A DNA stretch of 64,000 bases from Pteria penguin (Eukaryota > Mollusca > Bivalvia > Pterioida > Pteriidae), in NCBI GenBank assembly GCA_035048485.1, contig CM068585.1, positions 50,607,186 through 50,671,185 on the forward strand, given 5' to 3'. A program made the translations under genes and the position numbers. The number at the start of each line of letters is the position of its first letter. The first letter of the stretch is position 1. The notes beneath the pieces were generated by a model that worked only from the letters and a program-made list of their open reading frames with translations, did no database searches and was not told the DNA's origin. Shown here in pieces: positions 50,119 to 63,270 of the stretch.

Positions 50119-50945
50119 TCAGCATCCGTAAGGTAACGTGTCCAAGTTTTTAAACACTTGTCTTTTATCGTACATGACGCGATAGTCTTTGGTGGTCATA
50201 TTCGTGTGAATCGTATGGTCTTTGGCACGTACGATCTTCGAAAGATAAACGATCTTGATCTTGTCCTCTTTATTGTCGAGATCTTCTAGTTTTCTCAAGA
50301 CCATGTCTTTCGTGGAATCGAAGTTGACGATTTGACTGGTGCGGAAATCCAAGGTCAATCCTTTGACTTTATACATCGTAATCCCGTCGCTTAATTGATA
50401 AGCGTAGTTCTTCGGTCCTCCCGATACGAACGTCGTAATGGATTTACCGTTCCATCCGTCGGTCCAACATCCCAAACTATCCACGATGTTAGGTTACCAT
50501 CTGTCGTCGTCGTGAAAGTAGATGAGGCTGTCCCTATCGAAATAGACCACTCTTCTATCTAGTCGATGTAATGCATCGTACAGCTTGAGAAGGGCCAGAA
50601 CCATGGTAAAACAGGCGGTGATCACGTTGCCGAAGGGACACGGTAGTACGAAATCATCGTTGTCCGTGAAACTGGCCAACACCATGCCTAAGGAATCACC
50701 TTCGTCATTTTTATTAACTTCCACCTGTTTGATGTCTTTGGTATCGTCGTGCATCAACTCGACCAGTTTGCTCTGTTCCGTAAAGTGTCGATTCTGAGTC
50801 AGAGCCAGTCGCTGAGCGAACTTTACCCACAGACAGTTCAGAAATAATTTGGCAATGGTACGTAACACGGGATTTTTACATACTTCCTGCAACCGTATAC
50901 CTTCACGCTGGAACACGTTAGTGGGGCGGCTTATGCTTACATTCC
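50119..50945 (-). pseudogene. Polinton-type protein-primed DNA polymerase B, C-terminal part
   Basis: Two open stretches in one frame, 50916-50494 and 50484-50119, separated by a single TAA. The first carries a KLFLNCLWVKFAQR segment (the conserved KxxxNSxYG-like palm motif, diverged) and VVYFDRDSLIYF, the catalytic YxDxDS motif. The second has SGGPKNYAY, the K-x-Y-type template/nucleotide motif, and MYKVKGLTL. This is family B polymerase of the protein-primed type. The exonuclease and first palm region would lie above 50945 but sequence similarity stops there, so the copy is 5'-truncated. Confidence 0.8.
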
Positions 50946-51004
50946 ACCAAATTAGGGTTTTTTTTGTGATACAATCATGAAAATTTGTAGGATTTTGTTT
51001 TTGT

Positions 51005-51246
51005 TTGTTTGATTATTGTTTTACGTCACTCCACGATTATTTCACGTATATGGTGACGGCATCTGCCTGATGCATTGCATACAAATTTAGACCTTTGCAA
51101 CGGACCCACCCGAAGCAGTGAGGGATCTTTTACGTGCCACGCCTACCGTGACACGGGACCTCGGTTTTTACTGTCTCATCCGAAAGACAGAACTTCGGTG
51201 TGCCCCGGGCGGGAGACGAACCCGCGACCTCTCGATCACGAGCCGA
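51005..51246 (-). repeat. tRNA-derived SINE, complete body
   Basis: On the minus strand it reads CGTGATCGAGAGGTCGCGGG and GTTCGTCTCCCGCCC (B box), TTTCGGATGAGACAGTAAAA, GGTCCCGTGTCACGGTAGGC, AAAAGATCCCTCACTGCTTC, GGTGGGTCCGTTGCAAAGG, GCATCAGGCAGATGCCGTCA and CAATAATCAA. The A-box end stops at an A-run at 51247. It lies just outside the truncated polymerase. Confidence 0.87.
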
Positions 51247-51949
51247 AAAAAATTTGTAGGAATAATCTTCTGATAGTATATTTTTAATATAGACTGTGTG
51301 CCAACTGGATTTTCCCACCATTTCAAGATGGCGGCCAAAATTCAAAATGGCGGCTGAATAGGATTTATGTTAAAAATTATATGTTGGATGCATGGTTAAC
51401 TAAGGGTTATTTTGCGATTTTAGTCTGAATCATTTATGAAATTTCTTCCTTGAGGCTGCTTAACATTTAAACTTTTAAAAAACAATTGTTTCTGGCCTGT
51501 TACTCATGTCCTTTGGTCTAAATACGAAAAATTAATTCATAATTCATGAGTTAGTTGTTTATTTGGACAAATTCATGCAACATTCTTGCCTCAAAACTTG
51601 GCATGGTGTCAGCTTTTTGGGAATCGGGGTGACACAAAGGGCACCTTTCTTCATCTTTCTGTTTGTCAAATACATAGTAATTCCAAAATTATCATCAGAA
51701 AACGAAAGTGGCGCCCTCTGTCAGAGATTTCTATGTTTAAGCGTAACACGTGCAGACGTGCATGGACTGTAATTACAAGTGGATAAACCACCAGTCTGTC
51801 TGCTTTGCGGTTCCGATTATTAGCCGTACGTGCAAATATTGGTTGAATAATAAAATGATTGTTTTCAATTCTAAATTGAAACATCATTTCATGGAACAGG
51901 AATATCTATTTTTCAACACCCTTCTATTAGTAATAATACAGAGAGACGT

Positions 51950-54223
51950 GAATTTCCGCTTATTGAAAATAAACTAACTTCGAAAAAAGTATCAGATCTC
52001 CCTGATACGTACACAAATGTACCACCTGCTTTTCTAAAAACAAAACCATCACCTCCAATAGTGCAAACACCTATTAAACTTCAGAACCAAGATTACATGT
52101 TACATAACCTCAAGTATGAGTTTGACTGGCTTCAGTTTGTTAGTTTTATATAAGAAGTCTTAAATCTAGAGACAGTACCATGGTCATCATACCATTCTTC
52201 GCGAGGTAGCACAACATCGTTACTTCCTTTGTTGCAGGATCATGCACACTCTGTGTCGACAATTAAACATGCCATGGATAAAATACGAGAGGTCACTAAT
52301 TTCCTAAATCCCACTCCAACTCCAATTATGACAGCAGACCAACCATTGCTTGTTCTTGCAAAACAGATACAATGGCAGTGGCCAGACATCTATGTGATAA
52401 TATTTGTGATAATATTTGGAGGTTTGCACATAGAAATGGCTGCTTTGAAATTATTGGGTGATTTATTGAAGGGATCTGGTTGGGTAACAGCTTTGACTGA
52501 GGCGGGAATTGCATCTTCAGGGTCTGCTGAGTCTTTCCTAATAGTTTTAAACGTTGCAAAGACGAGACAAATTCATGAGATAACGGCTTGTAGTCTGTAT
52601 GAATTGATGAAGCTAGCATTTAAGAATGCTACCGAGGGTCAAATGAATATAGAAGACATTGCTGTCAATGAAATGATTTTCTTTGCGCGAGAAAGAATTT
52701 CCTCAATTTCAATTTTTGGGTTTGATTTTGAATTTGGAATTACTAGTCCTTTCGTTATACGATCATATCGGGAGTGATTTTCGTCTCCTCATTGAAAGTC
52801 TTTCAGCTCTTATTCCCTATTTTTTTTTTTTTTTTGCCCTCGATCATATGAACTAGGCCAGATGACTGCCTATTCACATTCGGGACATGTAATCTCTTGA
52901 AAAACTACATCCTAATGTCTATGACGAATTTCAAAAAAGGTAACTTTTCCGTAAAACAACGAGAAGGTTTCATGCATTGCTATTGATCAAGCACATGAGC
53001 AGAATAATGCACTTGTAAAAGGTGATGACGGCGCAATCGGCTTGACAGAAGATGCTACAGCTCTTAGGAGGTGGGTGATAGCTGGCCCAGAGATAAGCAG
53101 ATTGGTTGAAGAGTTTTCAAAAGCAAATGCTAATGTAAAAGTGAGACATTTAAAGCATCATGTAGAAACTCATTCTGCTCAAAAACAATTCTTTGAAAAA
53201 GTCCGATAGATATTGTTTTTGACGAATACCATGAGGATAGTTTATAAGGCGAAACTAGACTCAAACGAGGATCGGGTGAAAGAAGAAAAGTAACTTCCAA
53301 CAGGAGACCACCGAAGTCTTGGAACACATTCATAAGATGTGATAAAAATAAAAGTGAACTTTTCGTTTCCTTGCTGAAAAACTGTCTGGGCTGAAGTGTT
53401 AAACAGACATCATTGCGACTCGAGAGGACCATGTTGTAACAAACAACGATGTTGATGTTTCACATATATCACCGTGTAATCACGAAGAAGCAGACAGCAT
53501 AATGTTTCTCCATGCAAAAGACGCAGCGGATAAAGGAAGTGAGCGTGTTATGTTGGTGAGTTCGGATACAGATGTTGTTGTCCTAGGTGTCGCAATGTTT
53601 GATCAATTAAATATTAACAGATTCTTGGTTACATTTGGCAAAGGAAAGGAAAGGACCTAAGATGGATCCCTTTACACGACATATCAAACTCTCTGGGACC
53701 AAGAACTAGATCACTGCCATTTTGTTCACGCTTTTTCCGGTTGTGATACAGTGTCTGCATTTGTCGGTAAAGGGAAGAAATCATGTTGGCAGGCTTGGAA
53801 TGTATATCAGGAGGCAACGGAGGTTTTTAGTATGTTAAGCGTCCCTATAGAAAAAATATCTTCTGAAAACATGACGATCATTGAAAAATTTGTTATTGTG
53901 ATGTATGATCGGTCAAGTACAAATAAGAAACTTGACGAAGCAAGATTTGATTTGTTCGCACGAAAACGAAAACCATACAATGCCATACCACCATGATGAA
54001 ATTGCCATCACCAGATGCATGGGGTTGCGTAAAAAAGGATGGTGTATGGGTACAATATTGGACTAGCTTGCAACCTATAACGGCATCTTGTCAAGAACTT
54101 GCAATATGCGGATGCAAAAAGAATTGTCCTGGGAACTGCAAGTGCTATAGATCAGGTTTACCATGCACAACACTTTGTAGTTGTACTTGTAACGGGATTA
54201 GAGTCGTTAAACTGTCAAAATAA
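51950..54223 (+). pseudogene. Broken copy of a dispersed multicopy gene with CXC-like Cys-rich end
   Basis: Frames 52229-52777 (MTADQPLLVLAKQIQWQWPD, FGGLHIEMAALKLLGD, GSGWVTALTEAGIASSG), 52930-53220 (IDQAHEQNN, AVNARRWVIAGPE-like pieces), 53440-53640 (NHEEADSIMFLHA, SSDTDVVVLGV), 53660-53996 (HAFSGCDTVSAFVGKGKK, CWQAWNVYQEATEVF) and 53993-54223 (PSPDAWGCVKKDGVWV, then CGCKKNCPGNCKCYRSGLPC and TLCSCTC) assemble in order into one protein type. I recognise it as a family found in many copies in molluscs and cnidarians; its function is unknown. The DTDVVV segment with nearby acidic residues suggests a PIN-like nuclease fold, which is inference. At least four frame changes and several stops, no introns seen. 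An upstream part (LPDTYTNVPPAFLKTKPSPP) begins near 51990. Confidence 0.7.
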
Positions 54224-54589
54224 ATAATTAAATGCAAAGCTTGCGCATGCGCGGTCCATAATTTACTCCAAATGTAGTTTAAAGTATTTACAGGTTGATC
54301 TTCCATTAGATCTTAACCCCTCACCGTTCCAGATATGTTTCAATATAACCATTAGACCATACTATATATACAGGCAAGCGCATATTCGACGCTATTTCTA
54401 GAAAATGGCGGCCATCTTGAAAATGCCAAAATTTGCGTTTCTCACGGTCTAATATGAGCAAGTACATGCTAAAGAAATATCATGCCAAGTTTGTTGCTTG
54501 TATCATCAAAAGAACTATTTTGTCAGGTTCCCGCCTCACCACGTCCTCGATGAAGGCCGACTTCTTTTCCTTCGTATCGCAATCAAAGG

Positions 54590-54695
54590 TATTTTGACAT
54601 TTTCTTCGCAATGCATCAGGCAGATGCCTTTAGACTTACCATGCATGTGAAATAACTATGGGGTGATATAAAACAATAATCAATCAAACAATCTT
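54590..54695 (+). repeat. SINE tail of the 24205 family
   Basis: GCAATGCATCAGGCAGATGC, GTGAAATAACTATGGGGTGA and AAACAATAATCAATC. Head missing. Confidence 0.75.
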
Positions 54696-55872
54696 TATAT
54701 AAGATATAAAATCAGAGGAACATCTACGATATCCTGATCCATCATTTATGAAATGTGATCTTCTCAATATTATTGACATTTAGTAAATCTGATATCAAAG
54801 GAGAATACTGATGTAATAAGCAATTTGCACGTGCGTATGTGTGTGTAATAACATCCATGTATTTGTTAAATCAGTCAATTTTTTTCATATATAGGAATAC
54901 ATATAGATATGTATGTACACATCTATATAATGCATAATTCAATAATCTGATTTGTTTTATGTTTTAGAGTGGTTGAGATTACTATTCTTACTGAATATAG
55001 ATCTAACACTTCATATTCATTTTAACATACACATATATGCATATGCCATATATTGTAAATTACATTACTTTCTTCTTGCAAAGTCGTATTCCTATTAGCA
55101 GACGACAGCAATGAAACCTCTCGCAAAACCACGTTGGTTATATCCGAACTCTCTTAATAACTGGCTACTGGTCCAGTATATATATATATATGAAATACAA
55201 GCTGATTTATACTTATTGTATATGAACTGCAGGTGGTATGGGGCAACGTTTAAGAAACCGTGCAGACAAACTTAACAGAACAGGTTTATGCGTCTGGTAA
55301 TTGCATTCCTAAACTATCAACCATTAGTCAACCAATTCATTTGTACTTTAATTTTGTCGATGGATACTTAGTTTTAAGTACATGTAGTTCTTTACATGTA
55401 ATGATAATTTTTAATCAATTACCGTTATAGTATTGTTCACCTTCCGGCAGAGACATTAGACGGACACATTTGTCATGAAAAATCAACTGATTTCATTGAG
55501 TTTATTGTAACTTGTTGTCTCCAGACATTTCGCAATGTTCTCAATTATTATAGAATACCAAGAATATAATGATTGGAAATGTGTATGGAAGGACACAACC
55601 AAGGGTAGATTCGGTTTTGGCGAATGGCGAATTTGTTCGCACTTTCAACCCTTTCTATGTCAGTTTTCTTCATAGATACAACAGAGGCACTAGTGAATGC
55701 CGAATCGAAGAGTTCAACTTAGTGCCATATAAACATCTTATGGTGCTTGTTTTACACACTGTGTTTCATCAGTTCTTTAGTCTTTCAGAGATTGAATGCA
55801 GCTGCCTACCAACGTGTAAAATTTTCGTTCGCATGAGGGATAGCTTAATATCTTTTGAAATTTACCAAAGAC

Positions 55873-55981
<109 letters not shown>

Positions 55982-56707
55982 AAACACCGTCACAACAAAA
56001 TTTAACACCTCCCACCTGCCACTTTAATTTCAATCTCATAATTGAATTATTATAAGCTCCATAAAAATTACCGCTCCTTCTTCTTCAGTATTCTCTGAGA
56101 GATATCTAAAAATATCCATTAACCCGAGTAAAATAAGGGCTTCTCTACAACTTGTACAATTTTTATCGTCATACAAACATTACTGACGTAATTAAATCCC
56201 AAGGAAAAGTAACATTTCTGCAACTTCTGACGTCACATGTTACGGAGATTAACGGACGAAGAAATCGACCGAATTGTTTATAGATTATTGCATATATCTT
56301 GTGATCAGAGTCATGCAGCAGTGTAATGTTTTGTCAGCGAGATGTGCCTGTAGACACGCACATCATATAGAAATAATGTTAACATTCTTATAGCACTTTA
56401 ACAAATGGTAAGAAATAAGGCAAAAACTAGAATACAGATCAGTCCCGTTTTTCAAGGAAATGATAACATTGAAGGACACATGTGATGTTGTTTCCTCATT
56501 TTTAAATTAACAAATGCATTATTAATTTCCTATCACAAACCCTTATATCCTGAAATATTGTTTTAAATCAACTTAAAATAGATATGTTTTCCTATAAGAT
56601 CCACAATAATTGAGGAAGTGCGACATGATTAATCGTTCAAAAAGAGGATTGATTATTTGAGTCTTTTTCATTGTATTTAGCAGTCTATCGTGTGCACCAA
56701 GTGCATA

Positions 56708-59700
56708 ATGAAAATATTCAACCATTTTATTCAATGTAAATGTAAAAGTATTATTTGTGTAATTACGCTCAATTTTAGTTTTCATACATTGTCTTGTCCA
56801 AAGGATAAAGGCTCATGGCAGGATCGAGAGGTTGAATATTCATGTAATTTTTCGGCATATCATTGTGGGATTTCAGTTCATAGAAAGGAGATGGAGTTTT
56901 GTGGCCCACCTAGGATTATGGCAGTTGGCTGTAAGTGTAATTATCGGTTATATATTGGTTAACTACAGCTGTGCTTTATTTGCTATGGTTTATTATGCAT
57001 TGATTTAGATTGTGTTACATATCTTGCACGTAATTAAAAATTAACTATTTCTATATTCAGCCCACTGTATCGTTATATTACTGTCCTTCCTCGTAGGAGA
57101 ATTGATATACATGCAAAGTATATCACTAAAAGCTTACATCGTACTATATTAGGAATCAGCGTTTTTCATGTTGTTGTGACAATCAGTGTACTACAGCAGA
57201 TAATATTGTGCCCGAGGAAATCAGAGTTGAGGTAGTAATAAAGAATTATTGTCTCCAGCTTGTCACATCGCGATGGTCCCTAAACATACGTCTTCCAATA
57301 TAGAAAGGGAACATCGGATAATAGGTTCGCAGTAACGTAAAGGCACTCCACGACGTGATTGACATTAGATAGTCTATATTGAAAACCGCGTAAGAAATAA
57401 AATAAATTATTTCTGCAAAAATGCAAATTGTTTAACAAGTTTACTTTTTCACACATTGAAATTTTATCCCTAGTTGTTTGCAATCACTTGACTGCTATGT
57501 ACAGCAAATGTAGTATTTACAACAAACATTCAAGTGTAAGGGCATATTGCCCAATTTGGTAATAAAATTTTGTTGTAAATAATACATGGAAAACTATCAA
57601 ACATATTTATAGCTGTGCCCAACTGCTAAGAGGCGTAATTGCGTATAAATACTGCGATGGAATTGTTGAATGATCTAGTCTTATAAGACATTGTCTAATT
57701 AAATTGAAATTCTGTTGATACTTCATAATCTAAAAGTTAGGCCTAGCAAGCCGCATTTCATATAAATATAGAACAGTCTCTATGTGAAATTACACAACAA
57801 ACAGAGTTGAGGAAAAGGTTGCACTACAGCGTTTTTCTTGGCATGTTGATTGTTGCAGTGTCTCCTGCTTCACATAATGCACTGGACCACAGTGACGTCA
57901 CAATGACGTCATGTTATGTTTTGGCGGGTTTTCTGCAACATTATATAATTGTGTATTGCCTAAACACAGCTGCGTTACATTGTTATGTGTGCACTTATAT
58001 TTTCCCTGCAGATGAATAGCACCATACATATGTTATTTCAACTGTTACCGACGCATTGATACTATTTGTGTAAGTAATGATCATTAACCCAATATCCCGG
58101 TTTCTTATGTCAACATATGCAGAAATATACAATAAATAAAAACAGGAATATTATAAATTCTACCTGAAAGTTACATACTATTATATTAAATTCTATGTAC
58201 GAAAAACGGAATAACTAAGATACCTCGCAATTGATAAGGGCATATTTTTTTATTAAAACAATGTTATACTTTTGCAACTGAATTCTCAGACAATGCTAAT
58301 CAGTACGTTTGATAAAATTTATTTCATTTGAAAACGACTCAGTCTTCGTCTCCTTGTAATTGGCATGTATATTTATATGTATATAATATGTATGGATATG
58401 CATACATTTGTAATTTTCATGAACATGCAAAAGTTTCTGGTCATAGCAAAGTAAATTTTACAAATAGTTACGTAGCAACTCTTTTGAGTTGAATTCCCGA
58501 TTCTGTCACCAAGATATGTGGAATAGTGAACAATGTTATGTACCAACTTTTGATCTCTATTCAGTTAAATACTTATACTTCCTATATGATATAATTTTGA
58601 CAAATTTACATATACAGATGGGTGCAGTCCTAATATAACATGCACGTTAACGCAAAAGCGGTCACGAGGACTGCTTTAGCACACGCGCTATGACTGCTCG
58701 ACCGGACGCGCGTGCGCTCCTCGTGTAAACGCGGGAGGGAATTTGCGTTAACGCGATTTATTCCCGCGTGCGCTCGGTCCAGTCGCACGTTCACATGTCT
58801 ACATATATATTTGTAATTCTCTATTTAATACGGATGGAGAAAATTAAATGGACCTAATTAAATTACCGCGAATGTCGCCATAAAAACATGCATTAAATGT
58901 AATGTTAAAATGAAACCCTACATTACGGATTTTATATGTAATACAACAAAGGAAATTATCGCGTAGAGATGCAATAAGATATTTATGAAAAAAAAAATTG
59001 TCAGTTTATACTAGCACGATTAGATTCTAATTTCAGTTATTTACTTATTTTTAATCAGTTGATTTATGTTTTTATTTCTTACTTGGTTATTCATTTATAA
59101 CTAGTTTATTTATGTATTTACATGTACTTCTTATTTAGGTATTCATTATTATTATTATTACTTACTCTATTTTCTATGATATAAGAAAATCATAACTATC
59201 ATCATGATTATTAAATTTATCAATTTTTATTTCATAATTATTATTATTATTAAAGAAGAATAAATTTCATTCCAGTCAATGTTCGGAAATTGCGTTCAAT
59301 ATTTTTAAAATCCATTCCTTAACTTGGAAGGGTTTTATTTAATTCTAAATATTTTACTTGCGCATTATATTAATATGTTTTCTTATATATTTGAATATAC
59401 AATGTATATATCGATTCTCCTTCAAAACCTTCTATATGAATATGTTAATACAAGTTTTAAGTTGTACGCTAACGAACGCGGCTGTCAAACACGTTCAGGC
59501 GGCAGTCAAGCGCGTTAACGCGGTCTCGAAATTAAGTTCACGTGGAAATCTGCGTTAACGCAAACGCGTGTGCTCAGCAGTCTTGAGCGCACGAGGAAAG
59601 CAAACTTCACGTTAACGCGACGTTAACATAATGTTATGTTAGGACTGCACCTTGCTGTACTTTATGTTCTTCTTATTGTTAAATAGTTATCAATACCTGA

Positions 59701-62700
59701 AGGAAATGCTTTTCATTGGTTTGGAAAATAAATATTAATTTCACTTTAAGATTGTCCAGTATTTGATACCGACGAGTATAAAACTGTTATTGAAAGCGAA
59801 TGCCGTAACAACACAGGATGTCCTCTGGAAGAATACTTCACCAATGAACTATACAAATGTAAGTACAGTTTTGAAACGAAGTTTCCAAATTGAAAATTAC
59901 TGCATTGTGTAAACGTGCACAATGCACACTTTGTACAGTAACAACATGTATTCCTTATACATAGATCTATGCTCATACACTAATCAAAATTCAACTTCTA
60001 TGTAATATCTGGATTAAACTATTGCATGTTTCGTTTCAGGGAAATTAGTCAACTACCAAGATATTAATTGTCGTAGATAAAAAATTCCTAGCATATATTG
60101 TTCCTTCGTGATGATTTATGTTTGATCTTTTCTATGAAATCTGAGTTAAACCTATCGTGAAGCATTATTTTTATGCACAAAATAGGATTGTACAAAAAAG
60201 CAATGTGCTTCATATCATAATAGAAAAATCAATACATGTTTTTGTTTTTTCCTCTATTTCTGTTTTTGTCTTTGTTATTATTATTAATATTATCATTATT
60301 TCATTCTGATTTTGTTAGAAGTATTAGCAATACTATCTATAGTATTTCACTATAGATTTATATGGCTGTTCTTTGTAATATTATATATTCCAATTCGGTA
60401 GCATTTCGCATTCATATATAGTCGTGTAATTTTAGATCATGTTTGTCTGGAAATCTGTCGTTTAGATGCTGCTTGGTGAGTGCATTTTCTATTTAATTAG
60501 GTCATCTCGGCTAGAAAACATTCATACACCAAGTCATAATGAATATACAATGATATCAGATAAACAATTTAAGAAAACTATATTTCAATGTGTTAGGCAT
60601 ATACTTTTTATTGATTAATTGTTTTATTAATTAATCTAATTGATTTTATTTAGAGTGTGTTTTATATATTAATACAGGTTTTCAGAAATACATCATTGTG
60701 ACATTTTGCACCAATCTTAAGAATCTCAACACAGTAATACTTTTTTATTATTTGACATCGATATTAGACCTAATTTAATCTTGCGTTAGTTCCACTCCGC
60801 AGGTAACGTCTGGAAACTTAACCAAGTCAATGACCGTACGCGATGACAATGTTTCGCAAATATTTACCATGGACTACCCAGGTGACGTGAGCAAGTATCC
60901 ACAAAACAGTACCTTAAACTCACATCAAATAAGGCTGAAGGGTAGGGACATCAGAAAAATTAAACCTTTGTCGTATATCTCTTTTTATTCAACTGCAAAC
61001 ATCATTGTTGTTGCATTCTACCCATTGATGTCAGTACTCCGATACCTCTTATTTTACTTTATGCAGATGATATATTGCGGAAATAAAAAAAAATTGCTGT
61101 AAATAAAATTCCTTTGAGACTTTTCTGTAGAATGATTTCAGTCACGTGGTAATTGAGGAAAAGGTGTATTTTCTTATCTAATATAAATGTATAGTGATAT
61201 CCAAATTAATGGATTGCATAAGTATATAAATTATTTGATATATGCCATCAAAGATGAAATAGTTTATATATCACTTTTATTTTCGATTTTAGCATATTCA
61301 ACACAAAGTGTATACGATGACCTGATTATCAGTTTCGTTACAGTATGCGGTCAATATTTCTAAATCTTCATATAAATGTTACACTTTAAAACAAATATCA
61401 AAGTGGTCGCCAGATTTTGTTAGAAACACAATGTTTACTTAGCAAATAAATACTTCACACTTGTCAACTTTTTTCCTTAAATAGTTGAATAACTGATTAA
61501 AGGGATCATCTGCCAAATGGGAGCTTTTGTACCTCATGGGACTATACCTTTTTCCTCTGTTTTGTTTTGTATTGTTATATTATAATACTAATAATAATGA
61601 TAAGAATAATAATTATTATTTTATTTTTCATTTATTTATTTACTTTTATTAATTTTGTATTTATTTCTTGTCTTGTTTTCGGGGTTTTTTGTTGATATTT
61701 TAAAAATTTTATTTATTTGTTTGGTATATTTTCAATCGGGCTGGGGATGGGTAGCTAGTGCAGTAATTGTGTCACTGCATTTTGAGAACAAAATTACTAG
61801 TACCTGTTGTACACGGTACATTTCCCTAATAAGAAACAACTGCAAAACTATCACTCAATCACTTTTCTTTTCTTTTTTTGTTCTTGATTATGTCGATATC
61901 TAAGAACTTAAATTAACTTAACTTAAAATTCAGTTCTATACAGTATTATTTTTCCAGTTCAAACAAGTAAACACTGCAAAACAACAGGGCCTCGTTTCAG
62001 AGGAAATTCTAAAAGCCAGACACATATAAAAAGTTTAAAATCTTCTTTCTAATGTCTATTTTCCTACTCAAATATATACTTGTGAACAATTTCCTCTCAA
62101 ATGTTTCGGTATAACACTATATACATGTACACACGCACGTTTCGTTTTGGTATTATAAATAAAGAAGAGGGGACGACAGTCGCCATTTGAATTTGGTGAA
62201 CCAAACGGGGGCATAATATATTTTCTAGCATTCACGGTCATTGCAGCAGTATTTTCCTGCAAAATTTTCCTTTCGGGTCCTCACTTTCCAACCCATGTCA
62301 TCATCATATCCTTAGCCAATGAGGAAAATTGACAACAAGCGCCAAAATTGAAAATATGATGGAATCTGATCACAAGGGCTCCTGTGAATCTGATGAATGA
62401 CAGAATATCATTTCATGGTATGCTTATAATAGTGATAATGATGTTGAAATTAATAATAAAAAACATAAGAAACTACGAAGAAATATGAATATAATTATCT
62501 TGTGTCATGAAGTAGGGGAGGGGGGGACACAGGTTTGCTACACTGGAACTTTCTGCTTTGTTTAAAATTCTTTTGACAGATACAGAGGTCATAGAACAAA
62601 AGAAAATACATAAAGAACCAAGAAAAAGTTGTGCAATAGATATAATTATCTTGTGAGAGAAAAAAGGGACGGAGGGGATGTTAAATTGTGGCCTTAATTC

Positions 62701-62970
62701 TGCCTTGTCTAAAATAGAAAGGGGGTATAAAAGGCCTCTGGAGAGAAGAAATATAGTTGCTGCTTTGTCTGTTCCTTGATTTCTAATAAAACATGACTGA
62801 GTATGTATGTAACACAAGGATTACTTGTCTTTGTTTATCCTTCATCTTTTTTTTTTTCGCAGAAAATTTCTATACTCGCCAGCGTTATCGTATTCTCCAT
62901 TGTAGCATTCGGAATCCAACGCCGAACAGAAAAAATAACTCGTGTGAGAACGCTGCTTTTGGCACTCTAG
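56708..62970 (+). CDS. Family member 3: Cys-rich ectodomain with C-terminal membrane segment (6 exons)
   Basis: Exons 56708-56930, 59751-59858, 60436-60475, 60790-60881, 61293-61342 and 62863-62970 have AG/GT borders, join in frame (621 nt with TAG) and give 206 residues. Exon 1: hydrophobic start (SIICVITLNF), then CPKDKGSW, R, Y-x-C, YHC and MEFC. Exon 2: CPVFDTDEYKTVIESECRNN, GCPLEEYF and NELYK. Exon 3: HVCLEIC. Exon 4: TPQVTSGNLTKSM with sequons NLT and NVS. Exon 6: ISILASVIVFSIVAFGI then QRRTEK, a membrane helix with a short basic tail. Exons 2 and 3 match member 2 in length (108 and 40 nt), phase and sequence, which supports them strongly. Exons 5 and 6 rest on splice consensus, phase and the membrane helix only, and exon 6 lies inside an inverted-repeat element. 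An alternative terminal exon at 60040-60080 would give a soluble form. The start could also be at 56690. Confidence 0.58.
58613..59659. mobile_element. TIR element rich in CGTTAACGCG, copy 2
   Basis: Starts TACAGATGGGTGCAGTCC and ends GGACTGCACCTTGCTGTA. Collinear with copy 1 at 26099 over its full length, including the GC-rich subterminal (C)GTTAACGC palindromes and the AT-rich centre. It lies in intron 1 of family member 3, ending 91 bp before exon 2. Confidence 0.87.
60040..60080 (+). CDS. Possible alternative terminal exon of family member 3
   Basis: Follows TTTCGTTTCAG and joins exon 2 (ending 59858) in phase, reading WKLVNYQDINCRR then TAA. Use of this exon would end the protein after the second module with no membrane segment. 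No homologous exon was found in members 1 or 2, so it may be chance. Confidence 0.3.
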
Positions 62971-63261
62971 TGCATATCGGTGGGGATTATTCTTAAAACA
63001 ACCGGGGGATACTCTGTTTCCATTGGTTAAGGACTTAATGATGACGCAGATTGGAATGTGAGGACCCGAAAGGAGAATTCCGGAGGGAATATACTGCTGC
63101 AATGACCGTGAGTGCTAGAAAATAGATTATGCCCCCGCTTGGTTCACCAAATTCAAAATGGCGACTGTCGTCCCTTCTTCATTTATAATACCGAAACGAA
63201 GCGTGTGTATATAGTGTTATATCGAGAAATTTAAGGCGAATTTGTTCACAAGTATATATTT
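62070..63261. mobile_element. Inverted-repeat element enclosing the last exon of family member 3
   Basis: The left end AAATATATACTTGTGAACAA is matched by TTGTTCACAAGTATATATTT on the right. Arms of about 250-270 bp (62070-62335 and about 63010-63261) are complementary through CCGAAACG, CGACAGTCGCCATTT, TTTGGTGAACCAA, TTTTCTAGCA, CGGTCATTGCAGCAGTAT and TTTCGGGTCCTCA. The interior of about 670 bp holds exon 6 of member 3 (62863-62970) and no transposase. Confidence 0.8.
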
Positions 63262-63270
63262 TAGGTGGAA

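Noticed and set aside
60830..61102. 90-codon frame with a hydrophobic end as an independent gene
   Set aside because: Its first part is better explained as exon 4 of family member 3, with a donor at 60881; the hydrophobic continuation is read-through into the intron.
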